Assembly: GCA_905250885.1 (NCBI GenBank)
Contig: CAJNOQ010000175.1
Coordinates: 1-64,000 of the forward strand
From: Didymodactylos carnosus
Lineage: Eukaryota; Rotifera; Eurotatoria; Philodinida; Philodinidae
Direction: 5' to 3'
DNA: 64,000 nucleotides
In this document: positions 20,925 to 35,800 of the stretch, in pieces
Layout of the letters: each line of letters starts with the position of its first letter
Position numbering within the stretch: the first letter of the stretch is position 1
Notes under the pieces: model-generated
What the model saw: the letters and a program-made list of their open reading frames with translations, nothing else
Told to the model about the DNA's origin: nothing
Database searches by the model: none
Translations under genes and position numbers: made by a program

Positions 20925-23900
20925 GAATATTAAAAAATCTGATCTAACTTCGTATTCATATCGACTTTTCAAAAATGAAGAAAACTAATTCTTTTCCTGA
21001 ATCTAAGTAAGACTGATAACCAATGCGATGATTGTATTTTTCCGTCGATTATAACAAGTTGCTCTCAGTATTTTCTCTTAACGTATTTTATTACACAAGA
21101 CCATTTTACGCTAATCGACTCTCCTCAATAAAATTCCTGGAAAATCCCGTTACGGAGTCCCTAAGGATTTTCTTGGAGAGACTAGGGTTGACCCATCAGA
21201 ACTTTTAGCATCATGGAGCCTTTACTTATGAATGACTGCAAGAATGAATGCTAGATCAAGATATTCTGAAACTTCGAACTTCAACTTCTACAACCAGTGG
21301 CTATTTTCTGTTAGTTTCAAGTTAAGTTGTACACAAAAAGTCTAATGAATTATTACCGTAGGTATGGCGCTAGCGTGCAGTAAAAATACTGGTAGACACG
21401 TGCGATATCTAATGACCACATTCTGTTATTGCTGAGGCGATGATTAGTATTTCTGTTGGTTATCTTCGTGCACTTCGATGACGAGTCTTCTTCTCTCTTT
21501 GTTCATGTTCAACTTTCTATTATCATTGTTTGTTTGCTTGTTATACATAATATAATAGCCGACAGTCATCAAAAATAGCCGTCCATTAACGGCTGGAAGA
21601 TAATGTCGAAAAAACTTGCCGTTAATTTTGAAATAAAATGACAGTATAGCAGTCAGTATTAATTTAATTTAAATGTTTTATGAGGCAAAGATACTCTTCT
21701 GATAAAAATGGGTGAACTGTGTTATAAATGATAAATTTTGAGCGTAAATTTAACAGCAAAAAAGCAGCGCCATCTCAAGTTCAGTTTCTCAAAAATTGTG
21801 AAGAAGCACAGTTATTTTTCCGTTTTCTTTTCTTAAAATTAGCCAACGATCAGCGTTACTTGACGCTATAGTTGGAAAATGTTTGTTCATTCATTTATCT
21901 TATTTTTATCTTTTTTTTCTGCACTAAAAAGTTCATTAGTTTAGTTTCGGTTTTAATTTGGTTATGTGAACACTAGAAACGATTCTCAGTTAGTCAACAT
22001 TTGTTTCTCTGAATGATAAAGTAATTTCATAAAAACTTTGATCAATGCTTTGAGAACTAGAAAGAACGTGCTTTAAAGAATAGAATCTCTTTTTGGTTCA
22101 TACAAACAGATCAGGTTTAAACAGATAGTAATTATTGCTTTTAAATTTCGTATCAATTACCAATTTTGATTTTCGTACGGCAGACGATTTATTTGAACTC
22201 CTAAGAAGCTGTGGAAGGGATGGAAAAGATTTTTGAAGCTTTACACCCGTCGAATTTTGTTAGGAAGCATTCTGCCCCTAGTTTAATCTAAAACTTATAT
22301 TCTGAAAACAGTAGCAAAACGCATAGTCCAACAGGTCTTTGGTGAAGAAAAATATGAAGTACCAGCCTGATTTGCATTATGTTGTTCCTCATTCTACGTT
22401 TTACTGATCTTCATGTATTTGCCTCAACATTAAGAATAAGTTTCCCTACTGTAAGTTCAAAAAACGAATATATTTTTTGCTGTTTAATGAAGTTTATTTA
22501 TGTGTAACTATTTTATTGAAGGATAAAATAACGTTTTACTTTGACGAATCTCATTATTCTAAAAGAGAAAAAATATCAAGTTAAGTCCGTTCTTTATAGT
22601 TGTATGTTCTGTATAGTTTGAATTTGAGAGATTTTTTTGTTCGCCTATGTTTTACTTTATGAACAGCTGATAAGTGTTGTTTTTTTTTTGCCACCCCCTC
22701 AAACATGTTTTTTCTTTATCCTTTGAGCAATTTGACATTATAAAAATTTAGTCTGGTTAGTACATCTGAAGAACAAGCGGTCCAGTTTCTTGTTCTTTCT
22801 TTTCTGTTTCTTTGTTGAACAATTGCAACATTATTTTCACAACGAAAGTCAAGTAAAGTCTGTAAAAATGCCGTATGTTCAATGTTTGTGTCTTGTCTAT
22901 GTGACTGACGGCAATATGAGCATATATTTTTATTCCATTGTTTTTATATACGTGATGCGCTTCATCAAGTTATTCTTGTTGTTATTTCTATTGTTCAGAC
23001 ACATTGAGAATGTTGAACAAGTTTCTATTTTAAAAATCTCTATTAAATTAAAGTTAAATGTTATATTGTTTCCAAATAGTTTTTGTGATGCGAAAAAGAG
23101 TACACATAGAATTGTCTACACAGTTTTCTTACACATTTCAAGGAGAAAGAATAGAATTGATATGACGGTTCAGTTTTCATAATAACAAATTTTTAAACGT
23201 ATGTTTACCTCTCCTCCTTTATCGATAAAAAATTTTTTTTGTATAGTATAATGCGTTAGTTGAAATAAAATGTTGTTTGTTTCTTAATGGATAATATTTA
23301 CACTTGGCTTTATGATTACGAATCATATGTATATATTCGCTTAGTCTTTAAAACATCAATTTTCTTTATTTTTCTTTTTTCGTGTGTGTGACTGTTTGTG
23401 TATTATATTTCCAAAAAATGAGACAGATACAATAATTCAAAATTTTGATGTCTCGACGTTATGTTCGTATGTTATAATGATATCAAATATATATAAAATA
23501 CTCGTTCGAGTACGTGCCTAATATTATAGTCAAATATGGATTGATTAGTTGTCCTTAACATCAAACGACATGAGGAATTTTTTATTTATAGTCTTTAACT
23601 GAAGGGTATACAATCATATACTATGTGAAAGAAATGGTATCAGAGCTAATCTACAGTGAGAATATTTTTTCTATGAATATTACAAAATAGTCAAAAATAA
23701 AATGCATTTATTCCATTTCCTCTACTTTAATTTTCAACAAATGAGTTTTAACACGTTAAATGTCGTTTTTAACAAATTTCATGGTTACATTTCGTTTTTA
23801 AGTGGTTTCATGAGAATACGTAGAAATAGTTATTACTATTACTCTGGTTAATATAAGTAGATGTATTCTGTTTTATAAATTTATAAAAAAAAGATTGTAA

Positions 23901-24665
23901 ATGAAAATTTTTTCTTCGATTGATTTTTGAGCACGTTTGTTTGAAAAAAAAGAAGGGATAAATGAAAAGGTTCATGATCGATATAAATAAATATACACAC
24001 ATCTTTTGACTTCTGCCTATTACTAGTAGTCACGATAATTCTTTTGATAAGAATATTACTTTCAAATAGGATTTTGTCTGTGATACAAGTAGCATATAAA
24101 AACACTTTCTATCCTATCTTTGATACCTCGACGTTCTTAAAGGTGAACATTCTTTTGTATAATAGATCGACTCAAAAAAAAAGTCAATTAGTAGAGAAGT
24201 ATATACATATATATATATCTGTGTATTCACACAACTATTTTCTTTCTCTCATTTGACTATAGATGTGTCAGTGCTCTTTTATTCTAAGGGTGAATGACCG
24301 TCTGTATATATTTTAGTTTAGTAGTTATCATCATATTCATAGTACTCACACATACAGAGACTAATATCATCTTTCATATAAATCTATCGTAGTGTGTTGT
24401 AAAAAAACATCGGTTTTTTTTTCCCTTTGTGAAGACGACTAAACAACTACGAGGTGTGTGTGTCAAATGGCGGAAATAGTATGATACAATAGAACTGCTG
24501 TTCCCTTTTCTTTTGTCTTTTATTCTCTTTTTCTCGCCACTATTGTAAATGTACATCGTTGGTCTATGTTTATGTAAAGCATCTTTTGTACATCCAATCT
24601 AATAGATGATGGGTTTAAATAAAATTTAATTTTAGATAAATTTATCTCTCTTGCATACAATAATA
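20925..24665. other. gene-free intergenic DNA upstream of the ACK-type kinase
   Basis: No supportable gene in 3.7 kb. A small AGCCGT/ACGGCT hairpin lies at 21566-21583. The plus frame at 22790-23182 (130 codons) is Phe/Leu/Ile-rich and lacks codon-like character or a domain; I leave it out. From about 23800 the sequence becomes strongly T-rich with runs and ATATAT strings, as expected for promoter and 5' untranslated sequence of the next gene. Confidence 0.45.
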
Positions 24666-27600
24666 ATGACAACAACATTGGGTTATCAACATCATCATCT
24701 CTATGACTTCCTCGAACAAATAGAACTTCAAGCATATTTTGACATGATCGTGAAACAACTGAAGGTAAGAATTATGCTCAAGTATATTCATAATTTTCTA
24801 GTATGACATATCATGGACACAAACACAAAGAAGATAAAGTTAAAAAAAACCTGAAGACGATTTGCATAAGATTAGAGAGATAAGGCAGGATTTTGTAAAT
24901 TTTTTTTTTTGTCACAAACATAAATCATATATTTTGTTAGATGAACATTTTATACGGTTTAAAACAATGAGATTAATTTTGATATAAAAAATTACTATCT
25001 AAACAAAATAATATATAAAATAGCTAATTTTTTATTATTTGATACGATGTCGTCATGGTTAAAGTGTTATAATAACAATGATATTGTTCCGATTCGAAAT
25101 GTAAAATAAAATTTAATTTAATTTTACGCTAGAAGCCATTCTCTTTTCTCTCTCTCTCTCGCTTATAATTTGCTTTTAATCTGATAATATACACACCATT
25201 TTTGAAACGTCAAATCGATAAGAGAATATTTTAGATCAAAATTTTTGTTATGGATATAAAGTACGGATGATTCAAGCAATAAGCGTTCCTGTTTTTTCTT
25301 TTTTCGAAATACAAAAAAAACATGCTTATCTCGAACTAATTAGAATGTAGCTAAAATATCGTGTTGATTTAAATTAGCATATGTTCGAATCTAAAACAAA
25401 AATATGATAGCCTGAGTAACTTTTTTTTTCTCGATGATTATCTGAGTTGATAGAATATAGATCCCTTGGAGATATTTATGTTAGCAATTGCATGTTCATT
25501 AAAAAATATAGAAGAGAGATACCAAGAAAAAAAAAAGAGAGACGTTTTTTACAGATTAGTAAATAAAACGTTGATCTAATTAGTAAGTAATCTTTCAAAC
25601 ATCCATTTTTCTCTTCTCTTTCTCTCTATTCAATTAAATAACACATGTCACTTTGTTTATAAAGTTATTTGAACTGACAATTATTTTTTTCTTCTATGGA
25701 TTCATCCATTTTCTCTAAGTGCAGTCATCACTTAAACATACCACATAGAACATTGTTCTTTCTCTCTCTCTCTGTTGGGACGGATTAGTCTCTCATTTTC
25801 TTCTTATATATTATTTGCATCTAAAGGGAACTATGAATGGAAAAGGATCTCATATCGTTATTACTATAATAGCTAATAAATTGCACACATAAACACACAC
25901 ACTTTTTCATTAGCACCACCACCTTGACCTTGATGGTAGTTGAATCTTATTAAATGAGAAGGAAATGCAAATGAAGTTTGTTTTCTTATCCATAAATAGC
26001 ATTCTAAACGTATGATATAACAAAACAGATTGTGCAAGTAGTAATAACATTTGAAATGTAAACAGATGTAGGGTGTGGTGAACAGGAAAAAGAACAGCAT
26101 ATTCTGTGTGCAACTCGTTTATTCTAATGTGTTCGTGTGTAAGTGACAACTAATCGACAGTAATAAAATTAAAAACCTATTCATCATTTGATCATCAGTA
26201 TGTGAGATTGTTGTATAATAAGTAAGAACAACCAACACTATGTCCTCCATTTCTTTCATTCTCTTTTTCCCACAGTGTATAATTAATAGAAAATCACTAA
26301 CAGTGATTTGAAAAAGTCTATCCAATGATTCCTAGAAAAAATTATTTAATCTAATATGGTAGAATTTGTTGCTAGTTTTACATAAGTCAATAGTACGAGA
26401 GTTCTTAATTAGTGATAATTCAAGGCAGTATTCTCGTTTCTCTACTTTATGTTAAATGATCTGGAACCATACACATGTTATTACTTTATTTCAATTTTTC
26501 ATATTATTTTTCTTGATATTGAATTTGACATTGGATAAAAAAATATGATCAAACCCATAATTGAACTATTCATTCAAATCTTTTTTTCTTTTCTTTTTAT
26601 ATGATTTAATTTGATAATAAAATCTATTTCTGAGTCTTTTATGCTTCTTTTGTTACTCTCTATTTTAGGTTTATAGTGTAACAGATTTAAAATATGTTGA
26701 AGAAAATGATTTTCTTCAAATTGGTCTTTCAAAACCACAATTTAGAAAAATGAAACGACATTTAGTACATGAAAAAAATGGGAGTAGCGGCGGTAGAGCA
26801 TTTTCGACATTAGGCAAATTAGCTAAAGTAAGTTGTTTTATTCATTTTGATACAAAAAAAACACATACAACATTTTTCTTTCTCCTCTTTTCCTTTTTAT
26901 GTATAATTGATAGAAGGAAAAGAACATATTGAACTCTATATTCTGTTGTACATTAGCAAAAAAAAGAAATTGAAAGAACGATGAGAATATTCTCATGTGT
27001 AGATGATTTTTGACTACTGGTTTTGTTTTTTTCTTCTCTAAAACTGATTGTTCACTTGTTAACGGTACTGTGGTCGTTCTCTTTTCTACTTTACTGTTAT
27101 CTACGATAAAAAAAATCTCATCTCTGAGTTGCCGTCATTATTATCTTTTTCCTTTTCAAAAAGAGATTCAAACTCATTTTTTTTCTTCTCTCCATTCTTG
27201 CTCTATGCTCAGCGGTCAAAATGCAAACAGGTGTTTAAAACTTTAAGTAGGCAATTGAATTTTGTGACCATCATATGGGATGGGTAAGTTTTCAAAGAGG
27301 AAATTTGAGTTGAAATAAATTGATGGCAATTATAAAAATTAGAAAAAAAAACCTTCATAATAGTTATTATAATCGTGTTATTAACAAATTGAACATTGTA
27401 ATAGATTTTCTTCGTTTTTAGAAAATAACTCAGCGTTCAGATGGCTCGTTAATAACTCAGAGTACAACAAATTTGAACAGTAGTAATAATAATCATCACC
27501 ATCATCATAATAATAATAATCATAATGGATTTTATGGAAATGGAAATGATTTCTCAAAAAATAAATTGAAACGTCAACAATCACTAATTGATGGTTCAAT

Positions 27601-30600
27601 GGAATCGTCATCCTCGTCTTATAATTCGAAAAATATTATATCACCAAATCAAATACAAATAATTGAACAAATTGGTGAAGGTGAATTTGGTACGGTATCA
27701 AAAGCATTTTGGAGAACAAAACAAAATGAATTGGTATGGATGATTTAACGTAGAAATTAAATTGAGTTAATTATTATTTACTTTTTCTTCGTTTTAGTTA
27801 ACGGTTGCCGTTAAAAGTTTACATAAAGAAAACTTAGAACAATATGGTACTGATGAAGTGTTGAAAGAAGTGTCAATAATACAGGATATTGAACATAAGA
27901 ATATTGTGCAATTTTTTGGCATTGTTATTACGCATGATGGAAAATTTATGCTGGTAAAAAAATCGTTCAATATTTTAACTCTTATGATTCTGTTCTAAAA
28001 GATAGTAAATGATAGTCTATAACGTTGTTTTTGTTATAGGTCACTGAATATGCTCCATCTCGTTCATTATACGAATGTTTAATTTCATCCAACGCTAAAA
28101 TCGATTATCCTGTTCAAATGTTACTCGATTACTCCAAACAAATTGTCTCGGCAATGACTTATTTAGAAAAGAATAATTTTATTCATCGTGATTTAGCGTG
28201 TCGAAATTTTCTTGTATTTAATAAAACACTTGTTAAACTTAGTGATTTTGGTTTATGTCGATTATGTCGAGCAGAAAAAGATTATTATAAAACATATTAT
28301 AAAGATACGTTACGTTTACCAATTGCTTGGATGTCACCAGAAGCAATTAATTTTTTAAAATTTACAACATCAAGTGATGTTTTTTCATTTGGAGTATGTC
28401 TATGGGAAATGTTTTCCTATGGAAAAGTACCATGGACAGGGATGACAAGTGCCGAAGTATATATTGTGAATTTTTCTATTATATCATTAAATTTATTATC
28501 TACGATTTATTTTAGATTGTGAACGCAATTGATACACCGAATCATCAACGATTAGCTCGACCTTCATATTCTACACCAGAAATTTATGATGTTATGTTGG
28601 CATGTTGGCGATATGAGCCAGAAAAACGACCAACTTTTTTACAATTACAAAAAACTCTTTCAGATGTAAGTAGACAAAATAATTTTTGTTTAAGAATATA
28701 TTGTCGTCTACAATTATTTTTTATATTGTTTTTCTTTTCTAATTAGATCGATTTCAAACAAGTTCGATGGAAAGAGAAGAAAAAATATACTGGAACATTA
28801 CCAAATGATTTTTTATCATATGAGTGCAGTAGTACCGGTCCACTCACAATCATTGATCGATGGTAGGTACCATTTCTACTATCTCACTTATTCGGATGAT
28901 TTTCCAAAAGAAAAAAAAAGGAATAATATTTTAATAAAGGCTTACTGTCATGACGAAATATCAATTCATTAAACTTATTAACGGTTTTTGAGTATTTAAT
29001 GTTTCATTTTAGCTGAGAGTATGATACTTGGAAGGAAAAACAAAAATGACTTAAGTAGGTGTAAATCATTATTAACCTTTTTATTCGAGTAAATCCCTCA
29101 GAGAGTGAATACCAAATGTAAACCGTCAAATGATTTGAATTCAAACTCTGTTGTTGTTATTTTTTGTTGAAAGAGACTAATGAATTAAATAGGAAATTTG
29201 TTGCACGTAATCACCATTTGTTCTCGTTTTTTTTTCTCCGAAAATTATACCTTTTAAACACAAATTTCTCTTCCGTTTTTTCTTTTTTTTTGTTTGTGTA
29301 TCGTTTTTGTTATCGCTACCTTCATTCGAAAAATTTGGCATGTATACGCATATATTACTAATAAGACGAAAATTGAAACGAAAAATGTAAAAAAAGAAAA
29401 GAAAAAAATGAAGTCGGAACAAAATTAATTTGTGGTATAGAATGTTACATAAAAATATACGTTCTGTTTCTTTCCTCTGTTGAACAGACACCCTAGTGTC
29501 AGTAGCATACACAATATTTTTATTATATATACATCTATGTAAATTTTTTTATATCGTTCGATTGAATAGAGATATGTATGTATATATACGTACATGTTTG
29601 TATCCCATCCTTGAGTAGGAAAAAAAAGAACGAACTGTAGTAGTGTCTGTCGTCATTTGACCTAATCTTTGATGAGTTTCAAAAATTGTTTTTAATCAAC
29701 ACATATATATATATATTGTTAAATTATTCGAATAATTGTACGTCCGTATGTTGTGATCAAATTTCGAGAAAAAAAGTAACAACAACGAGAAAAAAAAAAG
29801 AATTAGCAGGTGTACACATCACCGTCATTATTGTTATAATTATCATAGCTACTACATTTTTTTATTTTATTTATTGGTTCAATCTACGCAATTATTGTTT
29901 CGTATGTCTTACACAAAATACTTGTCACGCTCGTTCACATTAAGTTTATGTGATAGAAGAAATAGAAGAAATTCATTTTTTACATCACTTTTTTTCTTAT
30001 CGTTTTACAGTCTAATATTCGCAACAACTTTTAATAATTAATTGAATTGTTTCAACCTTTTTTTTTAGTTTAACAGTACCATTGTCTTCGACGGTTACAA
30101 CATTTACTGATAATACAACGAATAATTTTATACAATGTGTAACATCAAATGGGCAAATTGGCTATATTTATAGTGATTACGTTGAACCTGTGCATGTTAT
30201 TCAACTAATTCGGCAACCATCATCTTCTTCAGTGTCAACTACGATGAACGGATTTTTTAAAAAAACAACAGGTATGGAGAAACAAATTAACATAGGTCCC
30301 TATTAACTTTTCTTTTTGTACTTAGATACAAAAAAGAGTTCAGCAAAAAAATGCAAACAAATTTCAAAAGAAATGATTGGATTACCACAAGCAGACTTTA
30401 TACACGCGTTTCACATTGGAGTCTCAGGTTAGTTTTACGGTCCTAATTTGATGTATCTGAGAACTGTATCTTCTACATGTTTATTTCCTTGAAGATAACG
30501 CCTTAGAACACTGAAGTAAACAACTTCTGTTTCTATCTGAAATCAGAGAGGGAATTTTGGTGAACATCATAGGTGTTTTCACCAACAAAAATGCTAACCT

Positions 30601-32862
30601 GGATGTAAATAGCAGAGAATTCTAGAAACATAGACTGTATTGTATTTTAGGCGATACTTTCGGTGATGTAGCTTGCTTGGGTGGCGCAAATACAGAAATT
30701 ATGAAAACAACGGTTGTTAAAAAACCCTCGCCACCTTCAACAATGATTAATGGTATAAAGCGTTTTTTTTTGTTGAGAATATTCTCCCCTACAGTAGCAA
30801 CCATGTTTTTTCTTTCATAATTAGGATTAGCATCCAACGTTGTAACGACATGCTCGGCTCTTAAGTCACCTTCACCTGATTATTACAAACAACCATCATC
30901 TACAGTACGTATCATGTAGTTGAAGATATTCCCCTGCCTTCACTTATTTAGTATTTCTATTAGATAAGTCAAACACTTAGTTCCAGTATTAGTAACACTA
31001 ACGAAGCATCAAATGAATCACAAGAAGTAAAGAAGGAAATGGTATATTGATTCCCCTTGATCTGATTCATTGAAAATGTAATAGGTCTTCACGTTTAGAT
31101 TGTCGGCAAATCACCATCAAATGCTCAATCATTACTTGATGAAGTTATGCAAGCATTCAGTGAAATTTACGTCGATGATACCAAGAAAACTGATTCAATC
31201 GCGAACGATGAAACAGTACTCGAACGGACAGCTGATATTAATAGTAGTAGTAATAATCATGTTGGGACAAATGGACTTTCTCATCGACCACCAGCCAAAT
31301 TATTTCGAACCGAGCAACAACAGGATCAAACGACATATAATGTAACTATTTTCTATCAACTTTTACTTGAAAAATGTTTTTTATTTTCTTTTATTATTTA
31401 GTTTCAACTTGGCCACATTTCTCCAGCAGAATCGATTCATACCACTGACAATGGTTTGTTAATTTCTGCTCAAGTATAGTAAGAATCTTTTATTATTGTT
31501 TTGTTTATATATTTAGATCCAAACAGTCGGTCACCATCGACACTTTCAAAACTTTTACCAAAGTTAACATTAAAAAAATCCAACGATTCATCATGTCGAT
31601 TTTCTCGTGAACTGGAGCAACGTTTACAGAATGGTTAGTTACTATCTATGAACAGTAGTAATCCCATTTTAATTTTCTGTTTACTTTTACAGGCGATGAA
31701 TTAGTTGTCAGTGAAGAGGCCAAAAATGCATACGATCTACTTATCAATGGTTGTCGATCTGCATCACCAACAAGTCCCACACATTCTCATATCCCAGATT
31801 CATCAACACCACTTTTTCTACGTTCACGCTGCACTAGTGGTGATTTGGAACATCACCAACAATTACAGCAGCAAGGACCAACATCGGATATTCAACAAGA
31901 AATTCTTCCGCATCAATCGACATCAATTTTATTCGGTTCCTCCTCGTCTTCATCGAATATATCTTTATCTACAACAAGTTCATCTCGTTTACAAAATAAT
32001 TCAAAAAATTTATCGTCTGTATCTAATTCATCATCATCTTCAGCTAACGTTGCACCTATACGTAGTTATCATCACAACGATCGTAATTCGCATTATTCAG
32101 CCACATCAACAGACAACGACGTTAGTATTGATCTTCAAAATGGTGAACATCATACATCAACTCAACAGAGAAATGCAAATCATCCGTTATTTATAGCAAC
32201 AGGAGGAGGAAATATTAAAAGTCCAACACAATTAACCGTTTCAACTGATACAAGAGATAATTGTTCAGCATCACCTCTCAGGTAAGAGTGAGTGAGATTT
32301 TTCAATAAGCTCAAATAAATATAAAATAATTTTATATTTAGACTTCTTCGATCCGGTGGTACTCCGTCGTTATTGCCTAAACCAATTCGACAACAACAAC
32401 ACCAACAACCATCATCTTCTTTATTACAAGCACAAACGTGTGTAACTGGAACTCAATTACTCACTCCATCATCATCAAACTCAAATACATTAGATAACTC
32501 ACATAATCACAATGATTCAAATGGTATTTTAATCGAAGATAATCTATCACTTTCGAATTCTAGTACCAGTACACATTCGTTTTCATCGTCTCATATAAAT
32601 CATCCAATGACAACTATTTCTGTTGTAAATAATATAGGACAACAATTACCACCTCCTCCTGATCTTTCCTCTCTTGGTAGTAAACTAACCACAGCTACAA
32701 CATTGCACACACTTAAACTACCATTGCCAATCCCACAAACAACTTCAACCAATCATTATCGAACAAAAAGTGAGTTTTTGCATCTTGTTGTTTTTTGTCT
32801 GCAAATGAACAATAATATTTTCTCTATTTTTTTTAGAACGTTTTAATTTGTTTGCATCATAG
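24666..32862 (+). CDS. TNK2: ACK-family non-receptor tyrosine kinase, 18 exons
   Basis: Exons: 24666-24764, 26669-26827, 27422-27733, 27798-27953, 28040-28456, 28516-28665, 28747-28862, 30069-30271, 30326-30427, 30651-30752, 30825-30904, 30964-31041, 31099-31341, 31402-31453, 31517-31633, 31693-32281, 32342-32769, 32837-32862. All junctions are GT-AG and keep frame, giving 1142 aa. Domain order is that of ACK: an N-terminal SAM-like domain (exons 1-2); a tyrosine kinase with IGEGEFGTV loop, VAVK lysine, HRDLACRN catalytic loop (usual form HRDLAARN), DFG, and PIAWMSPEA; an SH3-like segment (exons 7-8, ending GQIGYIYSDYVEPVHV); and a CRIB motif in exon 9 (GLPQADFIHAFHIG), which binds active Cdc42/Rac. 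The rest is a low-complexity Ser/Asn/Gln/His tail with Pro-rich pieces. A His/Asn run separates SAM and kinase. It acts in the cytosol and at membranes downstream of Rho GTPases. No C-terminal ubiquitin-binding domain was recognised. The start is the first in-frame ATG; the last exon adds only eight codons. Confidence 0.9.
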
Positions 32863-35800
32863 TATTAAATGTCTTCCACATATTATTCTCCTAATGGTAT
32901 TATGAAATATTGTCATTTGTGTTTTTTATAATCTCTATTCTTTCGTAATTTATATATGCTTCTTCTCGTTTTCACCTTCTCTAATGACAACTAGTCATCA
33001 AACGCGATTTAGGGATGCAGGAATTTTTCTTTTTTGTCTCTTATTTAAAAGGTGCCATTTTGGTTGCTTGTTGTTTGCTATTATCCGTCCTTTTTCTTCT
33101 GCTAGTAGAAAAACCATACTGACATTGTATTTCTTTAATGAACTTGAATACATCTATAGCTGTTTTAGCGGATAATGTTTATTTCCATTATCTTTCATAG
33201 AAATGTGGCAGTCAGATAGAGTGCAACGAATACCCAATTTGAGCCATTCTAAATATGAAAAGTATAATTATCTGGCACCTTTAGTTCGTCTAAGATCACA
33301 TTCTCTTTATAAATTCATCTCATTTGTTTTTGTGACCAAAATATGTTTGAAATATTTTGTGTACGTGTGTTTGTATGTATTGTTAGTACTTTAATAACTA
33401 CAACACTATTCATCTATTTTTTTTGTTAATATTTTTTTTTCTTTCTATTTTCTGACGAACAGTGTGCTGCAGCTTCTTCTTTTCTTTTTGTTGCTCATTC
33501 TAAATTTGCATCAATAGCCAATATGAATTTTCATTTGTCTTCTCATTTTTCTATATTGAAATAATCGAACATGAATGCTCATTTTTTGTTTTGTTTTTTA
33601 CATTCAGATTGACTTACTCGTACAGAGTAAGATCTGAGATACATCATTCATATTTTTTTGTATGTTCAAACTTTTCTTTGCTTGAAAACTTTTTGAAATT
33701 TCTCAAGATAAATATGTTTTGAAAACGATGTTCTTCAAACAAAAATAGAATTTTCAACGAAATCCAGTCTAATTTTTAAGTAGATTAATAATGCTTGTAA
33801 AATTTGCTAAAATAAGACAACTTGAATCATCAAACTACACTAGAATAAACATTCGTACAAAAAATATGGCTTTAAATACAAATATAAGTCTATAATTTGT
33901 ACCATCTTCTTTGAAATATTCATACGATAACTGTATATTAGAAATAAAAACCTTTTTTGAAATATTTGTTGTGCCATTTTCACTAACGTTTTTTGATGCA
34001 GAAAATTTTATTTGGTCTATGAAAGTTAAACATCGATGAAAACAAGTTGACTTACAGAATTAAGTGTTTTTAATTATGTCAATAACAGCGAAGAAGATAC
34101 AAAAAAAAGAAAGTATATGCTCTTATTATGACAGATGTAGAATAACAAATGCTTGTAGTTTTAACATAATTGAGTTTGTAACTCACATAGACTAAGACTC
34201 GACAGATTAACAAAACGAACAAACGAAAAAAATCTTCGCACTTTCTAGTGCTAAGATTATCTATATGCCGATGTACAACCAGAAAAAAGAAATTAATGGG
34301 AAAGATTGACTTTCGAAACATTTTCATCTGATAGAATCTAATAGTTCGCAATAGAATAATTCATATTGGCAAAAATTTTTAAAAAAATCTTGGTAGATCT
34401 TGCGAGGATAAATCCTACGTTTCGTTTGTTAAAAGTTTGTGATTTTATCTCGGGAGATCTTTGAAAATAGAAAATTCGAATTTTTGTCGATGAATTTTGA
34501 GTGAAAAAGATCTGTTGAGATGAAAATCCTGTAAGATCTCGCGAGATTTATAAAAAAAATTCTCACATCATCTCGCGTACATTTTTCTCCTCGTCATACT
34601 TATATGATTTTCAGGAAACTGGTATGTGTGTTCCTGTTTTTAATTATCTCGAGTGCTACAGTGTTTTTATTTTAGAAGGCTAACATTTGGCAACTGTACC
34701 AACGCTAGCTTGTCATATCTAGATTAGAAGTATCATTTATATTGTTGATTATGAAATGACATTGCCTCGTGAGGATGAAATTACTTCATGTTTTTCCATA
34801 TACCACTAAAGGAAATTAGAATAAAAGATCAAAAAAAGAAAAATTTCAGGAATATTTCAGAAGAATTTTTAAGAATTTTCTTCACTTTTGAACGACGTTA
34901 ATTACAGACTTATGGTTTTCACTGGCCGACAGAAGAGAACTGGACGTGTCTTTTTACAAGAGACAGTAATTTTATAAAATCATTTGCTGATGTAAGACTT
35001 TAAGGAGACCTTCGTAAAGTCAAGGGTTTAAATTTCTAAAACTTGAGAAAATTCTTTTGGTTTGGTAGCCATGGATTGATAGCCTAAAGTGTCCTCTTCA
35101 AAACAGAAATCAAGTGATCCTTTGAGTTTTAATGAACGTGTTACCGAATTTCTTTAGAGTTTTCGAACTTACAGTAACCGTGAAATCGCATGGAAGTACA
35201 TAATCGATTACACGGACTCCAGTGACAATGTTTATTTTTGAAAAAGAACTTCAAAGCAATCTCGAAACCGAATTTCATAAAACTAGAGTTTTCAAGCTGA
35301 TTTGACCTCAGACTAAAAAGATATTACTCATTCAAAATACAGTACGATGTAATGTTGTCGGACACGTTAAATAATAAAGTTTGTCTTACTATTGGATGAT
35401 ACCATGATGACATTTGGTAAGATATGTGTAATTTATGTATCCGCACCGCAATTATATTACTCTCAACAAGGAAACGGATACTTGGTCTAGAAACCAAAAT
35501 ACCACTAATCTTTTTTTTCTTACAAATACTTCATCATTGAGTTTTAATATTGTTTTACTCATATTTTTGTTAAACATTATTAGAACTGTCAAAATTTATG
35601 TTTTTTTTATTTATTTGTACATCGTTAAGAGTATTTTATGCCCATACCAACCAATTCAAGTTTAGATCAAGAAATAATATTTCAAGAAATGTTTCTTTGT
35701 CACTAAAGTACAAATGGGGCTACTTTACCTATTTCTTTCTTCTGATGTAAGATAGAGAATTATATAATGCTGAATAGAATAGAGAAAGTTTATTTTAACA

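Noticed and set aside
22790-23182. 130-codon open frame on the plus strand
   Set aside because: Extremely Phe/Leu/Ile-rich with no domain, no splice context and T-rich DNA that produces such frames by chance.
25201-25225. GAAACGTC string like the hammerhead tail
   Set aside because: No CTGANGA core or stem II upstream; chance match within an intron of the kinase gene.
31705-32196. 163-codon frame overlapping kinase exon 16
   Set aside because: Out-of-frame reading of a low-complexity CAT/CAA-rich exon; the in-frame reading joins correctly to the neighbouring exons.
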